Shown here piece after piece: positions 1 to 7,837 of a stretch of DNA of 34,207 nt (the stretch's first letter is position 1; each line of letters opens with the position of its first letter). This DNA is from an uncultured Clostridia bacterium. Lineage in GTDB: Bacteria > Bacillota > Clostridia > Oscillospirales > Acutalibacteraceae. The stretch is taken from positions 1-34,207 of the forward strand of contig CAMNAP010000011.1 in NCBI GenBank assembly GCA_946531445.1. Reading direction: 5' to 3'. Under the pieces are notes generated by a model. The model worked only from the letters and a program-made list of their open reading frames with translations. It made no database searches and had not been told where the DNA came from. A program made the position numbers and the translations under genes.

Positions 1-114
1 ATGTTATTTTGTAGCAATATGTGGATTGGACATATAATTAATAAAGACTTATTACTAATGAAGTAAATATTTATAAAATTTGTGTAAACTTACCATATAT
101 TTTTAAATTTATAC

Positions 115-143
115 TTGATATTGTGCTTAATATATGTTAAAAT
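115..143 (+). promoter_or_regulatory. SigA-type promoter of the SCP2-like gene
   Basis: TTGATA (115-120), a 17-bp spacer and TAAAAT (138-143), with a TG dinucleotide just upstream of the -10 box (extended -10). It lies 31 bp before the start codon. Bases 1-114 are AT-rich and hold no gene I can support. Confidence 0.65.
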
Positions 144-173
144 ACCTAAAATTTATAAAGGAGGTATTTACTA

Positions 174-506
174 ATGGCTATGACATATGAGTCAATTGTT
201 GAGGCTGCAAGAGATAAGTTCTGTGACATTGATGTTTCATCTGTTGAGGGTGTTCGTGCTTTCCAAATCAATATCGAAGGTAAGTCTGTAAACGGTATCT
301 TCTATATTGAAATCAAGGACGGCGAGGTTCACGTTGAACCCTATGAATATTACGACAGAAATGCTATCATCCATGTAAACCCGACAAACTTTATCAAGCT
401 CATCAATGGTAAGCTTGACCCTGTTGCGGCATTTACATCAGGTAAGCTCGGCGTAGAGGGTGACACAAACGCTGCTCTTGAGATGATTAAGTTCATCAAG
501 GCGTAA
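174..506 (+). CDS. SCP2 sterol-binding-domain-like protein
   Basis: A 110-residue soluble protein made of a single SCP-2/sterol-carrier-like domain. The central part (EIKDGEVHVEP, then NPTNFIKLINGKLDPVAAF) and the closing GKLGVEGD..AALEM pattern are the usual signatures of this fold, in which a hydrophobic pocket binds lipid-like ligands. In clostridia such stand-alone domains are common and their ligand is unknown. The start is supported by an AAAGGAGG ribosome site at 158-165. There is no signal peptide or membrane segment, so it should be cytosolic. It is a single-gene unit with its own promoter and a strong terminator. The family assignment is fairly sure, the function is not. Confidence 0.75.
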   Translation: MAMTYESIVEAARDKFCDIDVSSVEGVRAFQINIEGKSVNGIFYIEIKDGEVHVEPYEYYDRNAIIHVNPTNFIKLINGKLDPVAAFTSGKLGVEGDTNAALEMIKFIKA

Positions 507-520
507 GAAATCAGTAAAGG

Positions 521-546
521 GAAGAGCCGTTGGCTCTTCTTTTTTT
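521..546 (+). terminator. Rho-independent terminator of the SCP2-like gene
   Basis: Stem GAAGAGCC/GGCTCTTC (521-528 with 532-539), a 3-nt loop, followed by seven T residues. Confidence 0.85.
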
Positions 547-549
547 ATG

Positions 550-599
550 TTGACAAATACGGTGTGGGGGTATATAATTATATACGGACAGGGGGTATA
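550..599 (+). promoter_or_regulatory. csoR-copA promoter with CsoR-like operator repeats
   Basis: A perfect consensus promoter: TTGACA (550-555), 17-bp spacer, TATAAT (573-578). Two direct copies of GGGGGTATA lie at 566-574 (overlapping the -10 box) and 591-599 (at the transcript start and ribosome site). G-tracts followed by TATA/TATAC are typical of CsoR-family operators. The arrangement would let apo-CsoR block RNA polymerase, with copper releasing it. The promoter is seen directly; the operator role is inferred from the family. Confidence 0.6.
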
Positions 600-603
600 C
601 GAT

Positions 604-906
604 ATGAGCGAAAAATGTGAATGCTGTTCAAAAACAAAACAGCGTAGCGACGAAGAGTACAAGAGCCTTTTAAACCGTCTTTCAAGAATTGAGGGACAGA
701 TAAGGGGTATTAAAGGAATGGTGGAGAGTGACGCATACTGTATTGACATTATTACGCAGGCAGCAGCAGCGAGCGCCGCTATGAATTCCTTTACAAAAGA
801 GCTTTTATCAAACCACATAAAAACCTGTGTTAAGGATGACATAAGGGCAGGTAATGACGAAACTATTGACGAGCTGCTTAAAACCCTGCAAAAGCTTATG
901 AGGTGA
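604..906 (+). CDS. csoR: CsoR copper-sensing transcriptional repressor
   Basis: A 100-residue all-helical CsoR/RcnR-family regulator. The copper ligands of CsoR are present: C46 (in AYCIDII) and the H71-xxx-C75 pair (NHIKTC), followed by the acidic segment DETIDELL. The family core NRLSRIEGQIRGIKGM is intact. An extra Cys cluster (C5, C7, C8) sits at the N-terminus. I start at 604 because the frame upstream runs through the promoter and operator. The ribosome site is the G-rich sequence that also forms the second operator repeat. The gene ends 3 nt before copA, whose ribosome site overlaps the csoR stop. The Cys-His-Cys pattern argues for Cu(I) rather than Ni/Co (RcnR) or formaldehyde (FrmR) sensing. 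Confidence 0.9.
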   Translation: MSEKCECCSKTKQRSDEEYKSLLNRLSRIEGQIRGIKGMVESDAYCIDIITQAAAASAAMNSFTKELLSNHIKTCVKDDIRAGNDETIDELLKTLQKLMR

Positions 907-909
907 ATT

Positions 910-3438
910 ATGACACAGTATAATGTTACGGGGATGAGCTGCGCCGCCTGCTCTGCAAGAGTGGAAAAGGCGGTAAACGGTGTAGACGGCGTTACCTCGT
1001 GCGCGGTAAGTCTTCTTACAAATTCAATGGGCGTTGAGGGTACGGCAAATTCAGCCGATATTATCAGGGCTGTTGAAAACGCAGGCTACGGCGCTTCGTT
1101 AAAGGGCTCTGAGAGTAATTCAAAAAGTCCGGACAGCGACAGCCTGCGGGATACCGAAACGCCGAAGATACGAAACAGACTTATTGCCTCTTTAGCGTTT
1201 TTGCTCCCTCTTATGTATGTTTCAATGGGACATATGACGTGGGGCTTTCCGCTTCCCGCATTTATGAACGGTAACCACGTTGCAATGGGACTTATGCAGC
1301 TAATCCTTTCGGGAATAGTAATTGTTATTAATAAGAAGTTTTTTGTAAGCGGAATAAAGGGTATGCTTCACAGAGCGCCTAATATGGATACGCTTGTTGC
1401 TTTGGGCTCGGGCGTTTCGTTTGTGTACAGTACGGTTTTGCTTTTTGCAATGACATACTATCAGACAATCGGAAACAGCGGTAAGGTAGAAGAGCTTATG
1501 CACTCGCTGTATTTTGAATCTGCTGCGATGATTCTTACTCTTATTACTGTCGGAAAAATGCTTGAAGCGTATTCAAAGGGACGTACTACCGACGCGCTTA
1601 AAGGACTTATGGACCTTGCGCCGAAAACGGCGGTAATTGAGCGCGAAGGTGAAGAGATTACAGTACCCGTTGAAGAGGTGAACAGGGGAGATGTTTTTGT
1701 TGTCCGCCCCGGTGAAGCGATACCCGTTGACGGAAAAATAATCAGCGGCGAAACGTCTGTTGATGAATCGGCGCTTACGGGTGAAAGCATTCCTGCCGAT
1801 AAAACTGCGGGCGACTCCGTTTCCGCCGCAACGTTGAACACCTCGGGTTTTATAAAATGTGAGGCGACGCGCGTCGGCGAGAATACAACAATAAGTCAGA
1901 TAATAAAAACTGTCAGCGACACCGCCGCAACCAAAGCGCCTATTGCTAAAATTGCCGACAAGGTATCTGGTGTGTTTGTTCCGTCTGTAATCGGAATTGC
2001 GGTTGTAACTTTTGTTATTTGGCTGATTGCGGGCAGTCAGTTCAGCTATGCGCTCACAAGAGGAATAACCGTTCTTGTTATTTCGTGCCCCTGCGCACTC
2101 GGACTTGCAACACCGGTTGCGATTATGGTAGGAAGCGGAAAGGGAGCTAAAGGCGGTATCCTTTTTAAAAGCGCAGAATCACTTGAAGAGACGGGACGTA
2201 TTCAGATTATTGCGCTTGACAAAACGGGAACTATCACCGTAGGCGAACCTAAGGTAACGAATGTAATTGAGAATGACTGCTCAAAAGAAGAGTTGCTTAA
2301 AGCTGCTGCGGCGCTTGAAGAAAAAAGCGAGCATCCGCTTGCTAAGGCTATAAACGAATACGCAAAAGAAAAAGAAATAACGCCCGACGAAGCAGAGGGC
2401 TTCAGGGCGCTGTCAGGTAGCGGCGTCAGCGGTAAAATCGGCGGGGAAGATGCGTTTGGCGGAAGCCTTAAGTTTATTTCCTCGGTAATAACTGTTGACT
2501 CTGAAATTAAAGAAAAAGCTTCTAAACTTGCAGACGGCGGCAAAACTCCGCTCCTTTTCGTTAAGGGCGGAAGACTGCTCGGCATTATAGGCGTTGCAGA
2601 CGTTATAAAGGACGACAGCGCAAAAGCAGTTGAAGAGCTTAAAAATATGGGAATACGCGTTGTTATGCTTACCGGCGACAACAGAAAAACCGCAGAGGCC
2701 ATAGGAAAGCAGGTTGGCGTTGACAACGTGATTTCAGACGTTCTTCCCGACGGTAAGGACGAAGTTATCAAACAGCTTATGCAGTACGGTAAGGTTGCAA
2801 TGGCAGGAGACGGAATAAACGATGCCCCCGCACTTACGAGAGCTGATATTGGCATAGCTGTTAACGCGGGTGCAGACATTGCCATAGACGCGGCTGACGT
2901 TGTTCTTATGAACAGCAGACTGAGCGATGTTCCGGCGGCTATTAGGCTTTCAAGAGCTACGCTGAGGAATATTCACGAAAACCTTTTCTGGGCTTTTATT
3001 TACAACGTAATCGGAATACCGCTTGCGGCGGGGCTCTGGATACCCATAACGGGGTGGGAGCTCAGCCCGATGTTCGGCGCGGCGGCGATGAGTCTTTCAT
3101 CGTTTTGCGTTGTAACAAACGCGCTGAGACTTAATCTGTTTAAGCTGAACTCGGCAAAAAGAGATAAAAAAATAAAGCCCGTTGAAATAGAGCTTGAAAT
3201 TACAAATAATGAAAAGGAGATAAATGCTATGACAAAAACTATTAAAATTGAAGGAATGATGTGTCCGCATTGTGAGGCTACAGTTAAAAAAGCGCTTGAG
3301 GCGATTGACGGAGTTGAAAGCGCAGACGTAAGCCACGAGGAGGACAGAGCAACCGTAACACTTTTGGCTGACGTAGACAACGCAGTTCTGACAAAAGCGG
3401 TTGAGGATAAAGAATACAAGGTTGTTGAAATCAACTGA
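910..3438 (+). CDS. copA: Copper-exporting P1B-type ATPase CopA with N- and C-terminal metal-binding domains
   Basis: An 842-residue integral-membrane Cu(I) efflux pump. Domains in order: heavy-metal-associated domain at 1-70 (GMSCAAC, C11 and C14); membrane helices from about 95; actuator loop with TGES at 290; the CPC transport motif (C393-P-C395); phosphorylation motif DKTGT (D437); HP motif (H475); TGDN (588); hinge GDGIND (633-638); a final pair of helices; then a second metal-binding domain from M774 (GMMCPHC, C785 and C788). The C-terminal position of the second domain is unusual because CopA metal-binding domains are normally all N-terminal. That last segment looks like a fused CopZ chaperone and has its own ribosome site. 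The gene is transcribed with csoR, so copper sensing and export form one operon. Confidence 0.95.
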   Translation: MTQYNVTGMSCAACSARVEKAVNGVDGVTSCAVSLLTNSMGVEGTANSADIIRAVENAGYGASLKGSESNSKSPDSDSLRDTETPKIRNRLIASLAFLLPLMYVSMGHMTWGFPLPAFMNGNHVAMGLMQLILSGIVIVINKKFFVSGIKGMLHRAPNMDTLVALGSGVSFVYSTVLLFAMTYYQTIGNSGKVEELMHSLYFESAAMILTLITVGKMLEAYSKGRTTDALKGLMDLAPKTAVIEREGEEITVPVEEVNRGDVFVVRPGEAIPVDGKIISGETSVDESALTGESIPADKTAGDSVSAATLNTSGFIKCEATRVGENTTISQIIKTVSDTAATKAPIAKIADKVSGVFVPSVIGIAVVTFVIWLIAGSQFSYALTRGITVLVISCPCALGLATPVAIMVGSGKGAKGGILFKSAESLEETGRIQIIALDKTGTITVGEPKVTNVIENDCSKEELLKAAAALEEKSEHPLAKAINEYAKEKEITPDEAEGFRALSGSGVSGKIGGEDAFGGSLKFISSVITVDSEIKEKASKLADGGKTPLLFVKGGRLLGIIGVADVIKDDSAKAVEELKNMGIRVVMLTGDNRKTAEAIGKQVGVDNVISDVLPDGKDEVIKQLMQYGKVAMAGDGINDAPALTRADIGIAVNAGADIAIDAADVVLMNSRLSDVPAAIRLSRATLRNIHENLFWAFIYNVIGIPLAAGLWIPITGWELSPMFGAAAMSLSSFCVVTNALRLNLFKLNSAKRDKKIKPVEIELEITNNEKEINAMTKTIKIEGMMCPHCEATVKKALEAIDGVESADVSHEEDRATVTLLADVDNAVLTKAVEDKEYKVVEIN
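3229..3438 (+). CDS. Possible internal translation product: free CopZ-like copper chaperone (69 residues)
   Basis: Inside copA and in the same frame, AAGGAG (3214-3219) stands 9 nt upstream of ATG 3229. Initiation there would release exactly one complete heavy-metal-associated domain with the MxCxxC motif (GMMCPHC), 69 residues long, the usual size of free CopZ chaperones. The linker before it is hydrophilic and Lys/Glu-rich. E. coli copA makes a free chaperone from the same gene by frameshifting, so dual coding is known in this family. Internal initiation here is inferred only from the ribosome site. The alternative is a fossil of a copA-copZ gene fusion. Confidence 0.4.
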   Translation: MTKTIKIEGMMCPHCEATVKKALEAIDGVESADVSHEEDRATVTLLADVDNAVLTKAVEDKEYKVVEIN

Positions 3439-3440
3439 TG

Positions 3441-3496
3441 AAAAAGGAGGGTAAGGGGCACCCTATTTACTTAGGGTGCCCCTTACCCTCCTTTTT
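3441..3496. terminator. Bidirectional terminator between copA and the convergent reductase gene
   Basis: A perfect 25-bp inverted repeat (3441-3465 with 3472-3496) around a 6-nt loop, flanked by A-run and T-run. It would terminate copA on the plus strand and the fRMsr gene on the minus strand. The minus gene's stop codon starts at the hairpin edge. Confidence 0.9.
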
Positions 3497-3958
3497 TTAG
3501 TAGTTTAGTGCAATTTCAATTTCTTCTTCTATAATACTGACGATAGCTTCAAGCCCCTTCTGGTCCTCCTCGGTGAATCTTGAAAACTCCGTTGAGTCAA
3601 TGTCGAGAACAGCATAGAACTTTCCGTTCATAAAAACGGGAAGAACTATTTCGGAATTTGAAGCGCTGTCGCAAGCGATATGTCCTTTGAATTCGTGAAC
3701 GTTGGCAACCCTTTGAATCTGCTTAGTTTCAGCGCATTTTCCGCATACGCCTTTTCCGAATTTTATTTCTTCGCACGCAGGCTTTCCGGAGTAGGCGCTT
3801 AAACGCAGAGTGTCGCCTCTGACAATATAGAAGCCTGCCCAGTTTACTCCGTCAAGCCTGTCTTTAAGCAAAACCGAAGCAACCGAAAACATTGAAAAAA
3901 TATAATTCAGCGGCTCTAACGCTTCCTTGATTTCTTTGCAAAGCTCATTGTAATCCAC
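3497..3958 (-). CDS. msrC: Free methionine-(R)-sulfoxide reductase (GAF-domain, YebR/MsrC type)
   Basis: A 153-residue single GAF-domain enzyme that reduces free methionine-R-sulfoxide, an oxidative-damage repair role in the cytosol. The three family cysteines are present with the right spacing: C62, C72 and C96 (10 and 24 apart, as C84/C94/C118 in E. coli), in the motifs GKPAC, GKGVCG and GHIACDSASNSEIVLPV. INWAGFY-like (VNWAGFY) and LDIDS motifs also match. Start choice: GTG at 3958 lies 6-7 nt after GGGAGGG. ATG at 3964 would touch the ribosome site, and ATG at 3988 has none. The gene lies just downstream of sigK on the same strand and converges on copA. Confidence 0.88.
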   Translation of the reverse strand: MDYNELCKEIKEALEPLNYIFSMFSVASVLLKDRLDGVNWAGFYIVRGDTLRLSAYSGKPACEEIKFGKGVCGKCAETKQIQRVANVHEFKGHIACDSASNSEIVLPVFMNGKFYAVLDIDSTEFSRFTEEDQKGLEAIVSIIEEEIEIALNY

Positions 3959-4021
3959 ATTCATCCCTCCCTGAAATAATTTTAACATTAAATCAGGAAT
4001 CTTTCAAGTGCGGCGCGGCGT

Positions 4022-4374
4022 CTATTTGAGGTGGTCTTTTATCTTGCTCAGCGTTTTCTTTTCAATTCTTGAAACGTAGGAGCGGCTGATATTAAGCCTT
4101 TCGGCAACCTCGCGCTGTGTGAGGGGCTTTTTGTTATTAAGACCGTAGCGCAGAATAATTATTTCCCGCGAGCGCTCGTCTGTCATATTTTCAATGTATT
4201 CCTTTACCTTGCTCCACTGTGTTTTCATTTCAAAATCGTCTTCAACGTTAAAGTCGGATTTCAGCGTGTCCTCAACAGTAAGCGGATTTCCGTTTTTGTC
4301 GTATTCAACGGTGTCGCTTATAAACATATCGGCGCTTTGCTTTCTTATTTTACGAAAGTGCATAAGTATTTCAT
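4022..4374 (-). CDS. sigK: sigK, 3' half (sigma-K regions 2.4 to 4), separated from its 5' half by the intervening element
   Basis: Reading on the minus strand from the left junction, the frame gives NEILMHFRKIRKQS, a region-3 linker (EYDKNGNPLTVEDTL) and a complete region 4: MTDERSREIIILRYGL followed by the helix-turn-helix TQREVAERLNISRSYVSRIEKKTL, very like SigK/SigE. It has no start of its own: the frame open further upstream to 4429 is inside the recombinase gene and has no ribosome site. It completes the 5' half at 15750-16080 in frame (331 + 353 nt = 228 codons including stop). It corresponds to the SpoIIIC half of the B. subtilis gene. Confidence 0.9.
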
Positions 4375-4386
4375 TTGCTATACTTA
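4363..4386. other. Left attachment (junction) site of the sigK element
   Basis: On the plus strand TAAGTAT (4363-4369), ten bases, then ATACTTA (4380-4386): a 7-bp inverted repeat. Its centre is TT at 4374-4375 (AA on the sigK strand). The five bases CATTT (4372-4376) are shared with the right site (15747-15751). The same AAT-GA position of the sigK gene is the recombination point in B. subtilis. The recombinase stop codon (4371-4373) lies inside this site. Confidence 0.8.
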
Positions 4387-5714
4387 CACAGCGGATACAT
4401 TTCATTTTCTTCACCGTCCGAAAAAACAATGTGAGCCCTCTCTCCGTCCCAGATTACCTCTTTGATATGTTCCCTAAGGGCGAGGCGCTTTTGCACAACC
4501 GTCAGCTGCTCGCCGTTTTTTATTACTGTATTAAAAATCTCTTTGTCGGTTTTGTTCCCGTTTGCGTTTTTTGAGAAGCAGAGCTGCCCCTTGCTTTTCA
4601 GCTTTAAGCTGCAGGTGTAGTAGTAAATCGCCTCGCCGTTTTTGCTGAGCCTTGACGTCATATGAGGGCGCATAAAACTGCCGCAGCTTTGACACTTGAG
4701 AAGTCCCGACAAAAGCGCTGTTTTGCTTCGCTCTTTTTTGTATGAAGCGGATTTGTTTCTTTCAAGCAGAATTTGCGCGTTAATCCAGCCTTTACCGCTT
4801 ATAATTCCCTCGTGCTTTCCGACTGAAACAATCCACTGTGAAATATCATTTTGTCGGTTAGCTTTTCCCTGCTCCTGCTCGGTTCGGTTGTAGGCGATAA
4901 TACCTCGTGCCGAGTCAAAATCACTTTCATCGGCGTAAACCTCAACGCCCGATTTTTCAAAATATCTTTTAGCGTTTTCGTCAGCTATCATATAAACGGG
5001 ATTTTTCAGTATTCCTTTAATCGCTGAGCGTGTAAAGTTTTTGCCCGTTTTCGTTTTTATATTGCGTGAAAGAAGATAGCTTTCGGTTTCTGCCAGCGAG
5101 TCGGTAGCGAGGTAAAGTGAAAAAATAAGTCTGACAGTCTCCGCCTCGTCCTCCTTGATTTTCAGGTGGCAGGCCTTTTTTGTTTTTCCGTTTAAGTTTA
5201 CAGTGGCTTCGCTTGAGGATATGTAGCCTGTAGGAGTTGTTCCTCCGAGCCAGCGCCCTGTTTTTGCAAGCTCGCGCAGGTTGTCGCGGATTCTTTGTGC
5301 AATTGTTTCTCTTTCAAGCTGTGAGAAAACGGAGGCTATGTACATCATAGCTCTGCCGAGCGGAGAGCCTGTGTCAAACTGCTCGCGTATTGAAATAAAG
5401 CTGACGCCGAGCTCGCCGAGCTTGGTTATAAGATTTGAAAAATCGCCTATGTTTCGGCTGATACGGTCAAGGCGGTAGCACACTATGGCGCAGATTTTGT
5501 TTTCGTTTACCGCTTTCATCATATTTGAAAACTGAGGACGTGCAAGGCTCTTTCCGCTGTAGCCCTCGTCCTCAAAAATCATTGCGCCTACTGAAGCCTC
5601 TTTTCCGAAATGCAGCTTTATATATTCGCGGCACATTTCAATTTGATTTTCAACCGATTCGCCCTTTCCTGTAAACTTTGATTTCCTTGAATAAATGGCA
5701 TATTCCTTTTTCAT
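4371..5714 (-). CDS. spoIVCA: Large serine recombinase of the sigK element (SpoIVCA type)
   Basis: A 447-residue site-specific recombinase. The N-terminal catalytic domain has AIYSRKS (catalytic serine likely S12), CYRLDRISRN and the long E-helix SQLERETIAQRIRDNLRELAKTGRWLGG. A 'recombinase' domain follows (TPTGY.. to ILKNPVYM). Next comes a zinc ribbon with CQSCG and the distant YYTC and LCF cysteines, and a Glu/Lys-rich C-terminus. Start at 5714: AGAGGTG stands 5 nt before ATG; the frame open to 5753 has no ribosome site. Its last codons (CKYSK-stop) are formed by the left attachment site itself, and excision would remove the stop codon. It is transcribed away from the cargo, towards the sigK 3' half. 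By analogy it should act in the mother cell. A separate excision factor was not identified. Confidence 0.92.
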   Translation of the reverse strand: MKKEYAIYSRKSKFTGKGESVENQIEMCREYIKLHFGKEASVGAMIFEDEGYSGKSLARPQFSNMMKAVNENKICAIVCYRLDRISRNIGDFSNLITKLGELGVSFISIREQFDTGSPLGRAMMYIASVFSQLERETIAQRIRDNLRELAKTGRWLGGTTPTGYISSSEATVNLNGKTKKACHLKIKEDEAETVRLIFSLYLATDSLAETESYLLSRNIKTKTGKNFTRSAIKGILKNPVYMIADENAKRYFEKSGVEVYADESDFDSARGIIAYNRTEQEQGKANRQNDISQWIVSVGKHEGIISGKGWINAQILLERNKSASYKKERSKTALLSGLLKCQSCGSFMRPHMTSRLSKNGEAIYYYTCSLKLKSKGQLCFSKNANGNKTDKEIFNTVIKNGEQLTVVQKRLALREHIKEVIWDGERAHIVFSDGEENEMYPLCKYSK

Positions 5715-5731
5715 AAGTACACCTCTGTACA

Positions 5732-5761
5732 ATACTATGCCGCGTTGCTCCATTAATTTAC
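5732..5761 (-). promoter_or_regulatory. Candidate mother-cell (SigE-like) promoter of the recombinase gene
   Basis: On the minus strand GTAAATT (5761-5755), 15 bp, CATAGTAT (5739-5732), directly upstream of the AGAGGTG ribosome site. SigE -10 boxes begin with CATA. A very similar GGCATATTATT stands at the same place before the sigK 5' half. The match is partial and the leader would be very short, so this is a suggestion only. Confidence 0.3.
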
Positions 5762-5924
5762 CTTAAAAATGTTATTGTCAGAAGATATGTGTTCAGACTT
5801 GTATAAACACTTATTTCATTTAGTAAAGCATTTGTTAATAAATTTTGAAATTTTGCAATTTTTAGTATTTTTTTTAAAATCAATGTGATATAAAATAATT
5901 GAATAATTTATTGGGAGGGTTTAA

Positions 5925-6650
5925 ATGACTAAAAAAATTAAAGCAACTATTGCTGTAATGGCTGCGGTTATTCTTGCTCTGACGGGACTTCTTATATATA
6001 CCCAGATAGATAAATCTCATTACAAGAGATACAAGAATATCATCTCGCAGGAGGAAGTTGAAAAGACTTTGTTCGGTCAGCCGATTTCAACTGAGAGAGA
6101 CGGCGAATACAGAATAGGTATTAAAACGGCAATTGATGGCGATTACCACGCAGAGCTTACAGTTTATCAGGCTAAGGGCGGAAAGTATGAAAAGCTTTTC
6201 TCTTGCCCTGCACTTGTAGGTAAAAACGGACCGGGTAAGCAGTCTGAGGGAGATACAAAAACTCCGCTCGGCACTTGGGAAGTAGGCGGAGCTTACGGTA
6301 TCAAAGACGACCCGGGAAGTAAGATTCCTTTTACAAAGGTAACTGATGATATGTACTGGTGCGCTACAGGCTCAAACGGTAAAAAGTACAACACGCTCCT
6401 TAACAAGAAGGACGACCCGAATAACGATTATTCGGAGGATGAGCATCTTATGGATTATCCTATAAGATATGCGTATTTCCTTGATATGGGTTACAATAAA
6501 GCCGGTGCTCCGTATGCGGGCAACGCCATTTTCCTTCACTGTTGGAAAGAACCCGATTATCCTACGGGCGGATGTGTTGCAGTTTCCGAAGAGAGTATGG
6601 TTAAAATTCTGACAACTATAACACCCGGTACCTCTGTAACAATTTACTAA
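5925..6650 (+). CDS. Membrane-anchored L,D-transpeptidase (YkuD domain)
   Basis: A 241-residue protein with an N-terminal hydrophobic segment (about 7-26, signal anchor or signal peptide) and a YkuD catalytic domain. Visible motifs are the substrate-loop sequence KTPLGTWEV and the catalytic signature H205-CWKEPDYPTGG-C217-VAVSEE, with C217 the nucleophile. Such enzymes form 3-3 peptidoglycan cross-links or attach groups to the stem peptide on the outer face of the membrane. The ribosome site is GGGAGGG. First gene of a three-gene plus-strand operon (with the HAD phosphatase and FN3 protein). It is divergent from the recombinase across a 210-bp AT-rich gap. A TGATATAAA extended -10 lies at 5886-5894. 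It is cargo of the sigK element, so its gene would be lost from any cell that excises the element. Confidence 0.85.
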   Translation: MTKKIKATIAVMAAVILALTGLLIYTQIDKSHYKRYKNIISQEEVEKTLFGQPISTERDGEYRIGIKTAIDGDYHAELTVYQAKGGKYEKLFSCPALVGKNGPGKQSEGDTKTPLGTWEVGGAYGIKDDPGSKIPFTKVTDDMYWCATGSNGKKYNTLLNKKDDPNNDYSEDEHLMDYPIRYAYFLDMGYNKAGAPYAGNAIFLHCWKEPDYPTGGCVAVSEESMVKILTTITPGTSVTIY

Positions 6651-6663
6651 AATGGAGGCAAAT

Positions 6664-7806
6664 ATGGAAAACGAAAAAAAGGCTAAGAATTTGTGGAAAC
6701 CTGCGGCGATAATTGCTTTTTGTCTGCTTCTTATCGTAAGCGTATGCTACGGTACGGGCTTAGGCTGCAAGACGGCTGACAAAAAGACTGCACCTGCTGA
6801 AAGCACAAGCTCAAGCGCGAGCGAGACGGCACAGCCCAACAGTGATGCGCTTAGTTTGTGGAACGACAGTGCAGCTGCAAAAAAAGAGTTAACCGAATAT
6901 GTTGAAGCGGTAACAAAGGAGGGCTCTCCGGACTTTATTCCCGTTGAAAACAGAATTGCTGTTTTTGACCTTGACGGAACGCTCGCGTGTGAGACTGACC
7001 CGTGCTATTTTGACCACTGCATTTTCTATCACCGTGTAATGGAGGACCCCGATTACAAGGATAAGGCAAGCGACTTTGAAAAACAGGTTGCTTCTGAGGT
7101 TAAAACCTTTATGGAAACGGGTGAATCAAGACCTGATTCAATGGAACGTCACGGCAGGGCTGTAGCTTCGGCTTTCGCGGGTATGACTCCCGAGGAATTA
7201 GTAAGCTATGTGTCTGAATATGCTAAAACTCCTGCACCGGGTTACGAGGGAATTACAAGAGCCGAGCAGTTCTACAAGCCTATGCTTGAGGTTGTGGATT
7301 ACCTTAAGGCAAATGACTTTACTGTTTACGTAGTGAGCGGAACGGACAGATTTATTGTAAGAGGACTTGTTGAGGCTTCACCGCTTGACCTTCCCAACAA
7401 TCAGCTTATAGGCTCAGATGTTACTCTTGTTGCACCTGACCAGGGCGATACGGACGGTCTTGACTATGAGTTTGACGCTGACGACCAGCTCGTTATGGGC
7501 GGAACATTCATTGTTAAAAACCTTGATATGAACAAGGTTACCGTTATTCAGCAGGAAATCGGTGAAAAGCCTGTTCTTGCCTTCGGTAACAGCGGAAGCG
7601 ATTTCAGCATGGCACAGTATGCGCTCAACGATAATCAGTACAAAGCGAAGGCATTTATGCTTTGTTGTGACGATACAGAGCGTGAGAACGGAAATATTGA
7701 GAAGGCAGAAAAAATGGTTGCATCCTGCAAGGAAAACGGCTACACTGCAATTTCAATGAAGAACGACTGGAAAACTATTTACGGCGAAAACGTAAAGAGA
7801 AAATAA
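6664..7806 (+). CDS. Exported HAD-superfamily phosphatase
   Basis: A 380-residue protein. A hydrophobic segment (13-34) ends in GLGC at 32-35, a poor but possible lipobox, and is followed by a Ser/Thr/Ala-rich linker (about 42-62). The HAD hydrolase domain has motif I VFDLDGT (nucleophile D102, acid D104), motif II VVSGTD and motif IV GNSGSD. The large cap between motifs I and II (YFDHCIFYHRV.. to ..YAKTPAPGYEG) resembles that of secreted phosphoserine- or phosphorylcholine-phosphatase-like HADs. The substrate is not known. Start at 6664, not 6652, because GGAGG (6654-6658) lies 5 nt before the second ATG; the first ATG overlaps the ribosome site. It begins 13 nt after the L,D-transpeptidase gene and is almost certainly co-transcribed. 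Confidence 0.8.
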   Translation: MENEKKAKNLWKPAAIIAFCLLLIVSVCYGTGLGCKTADKKTAPAESTSSSASETAQPNSDALSLWNDSAAAKKELTEYVEAVTKEGSPDFIPVENRIAVFDLDGTLACETDPCYFDHCIFYHRVMEDPDYKDKASDFEKQVASEVKTFMETGESRPDSMERHGRAVASAFAGMTPEELVSYVSEYAKTPAPGYEGITRAEQFYKPMLEVVDYLKANDFTVYVVSGTDRFIVRGLVEASPLDLPNNQLIGSDVTLVAPDQGDTDGLDYEFDADDQLVMGGTFIVKNLDMNKVTVIQQEIGEKPVLAFGNSGSDFSMAQYALNDNQYKAKAFMLCCDDTERENGNIEKAEKMVASCKENGYTAISMKNDWKTIYGENVKRK

Positions 7807-7837
7807 AAAGTTTATCAAAATCAAAAGGAGATACATA

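Noticed and set aside
438..842. A 134-codon minus-strand frame over csoR
   Set aside because: It crosses a terminator, a promoter and the csoR gene in antisense and has no family features.
2202..2885. A 227-codon minus-strand frame inside copA
   Set aside because: Ser/Pro/Ile-rich shadow of the ATPase domain with no ribosome site; copA motifs on the plus strand are continuous.
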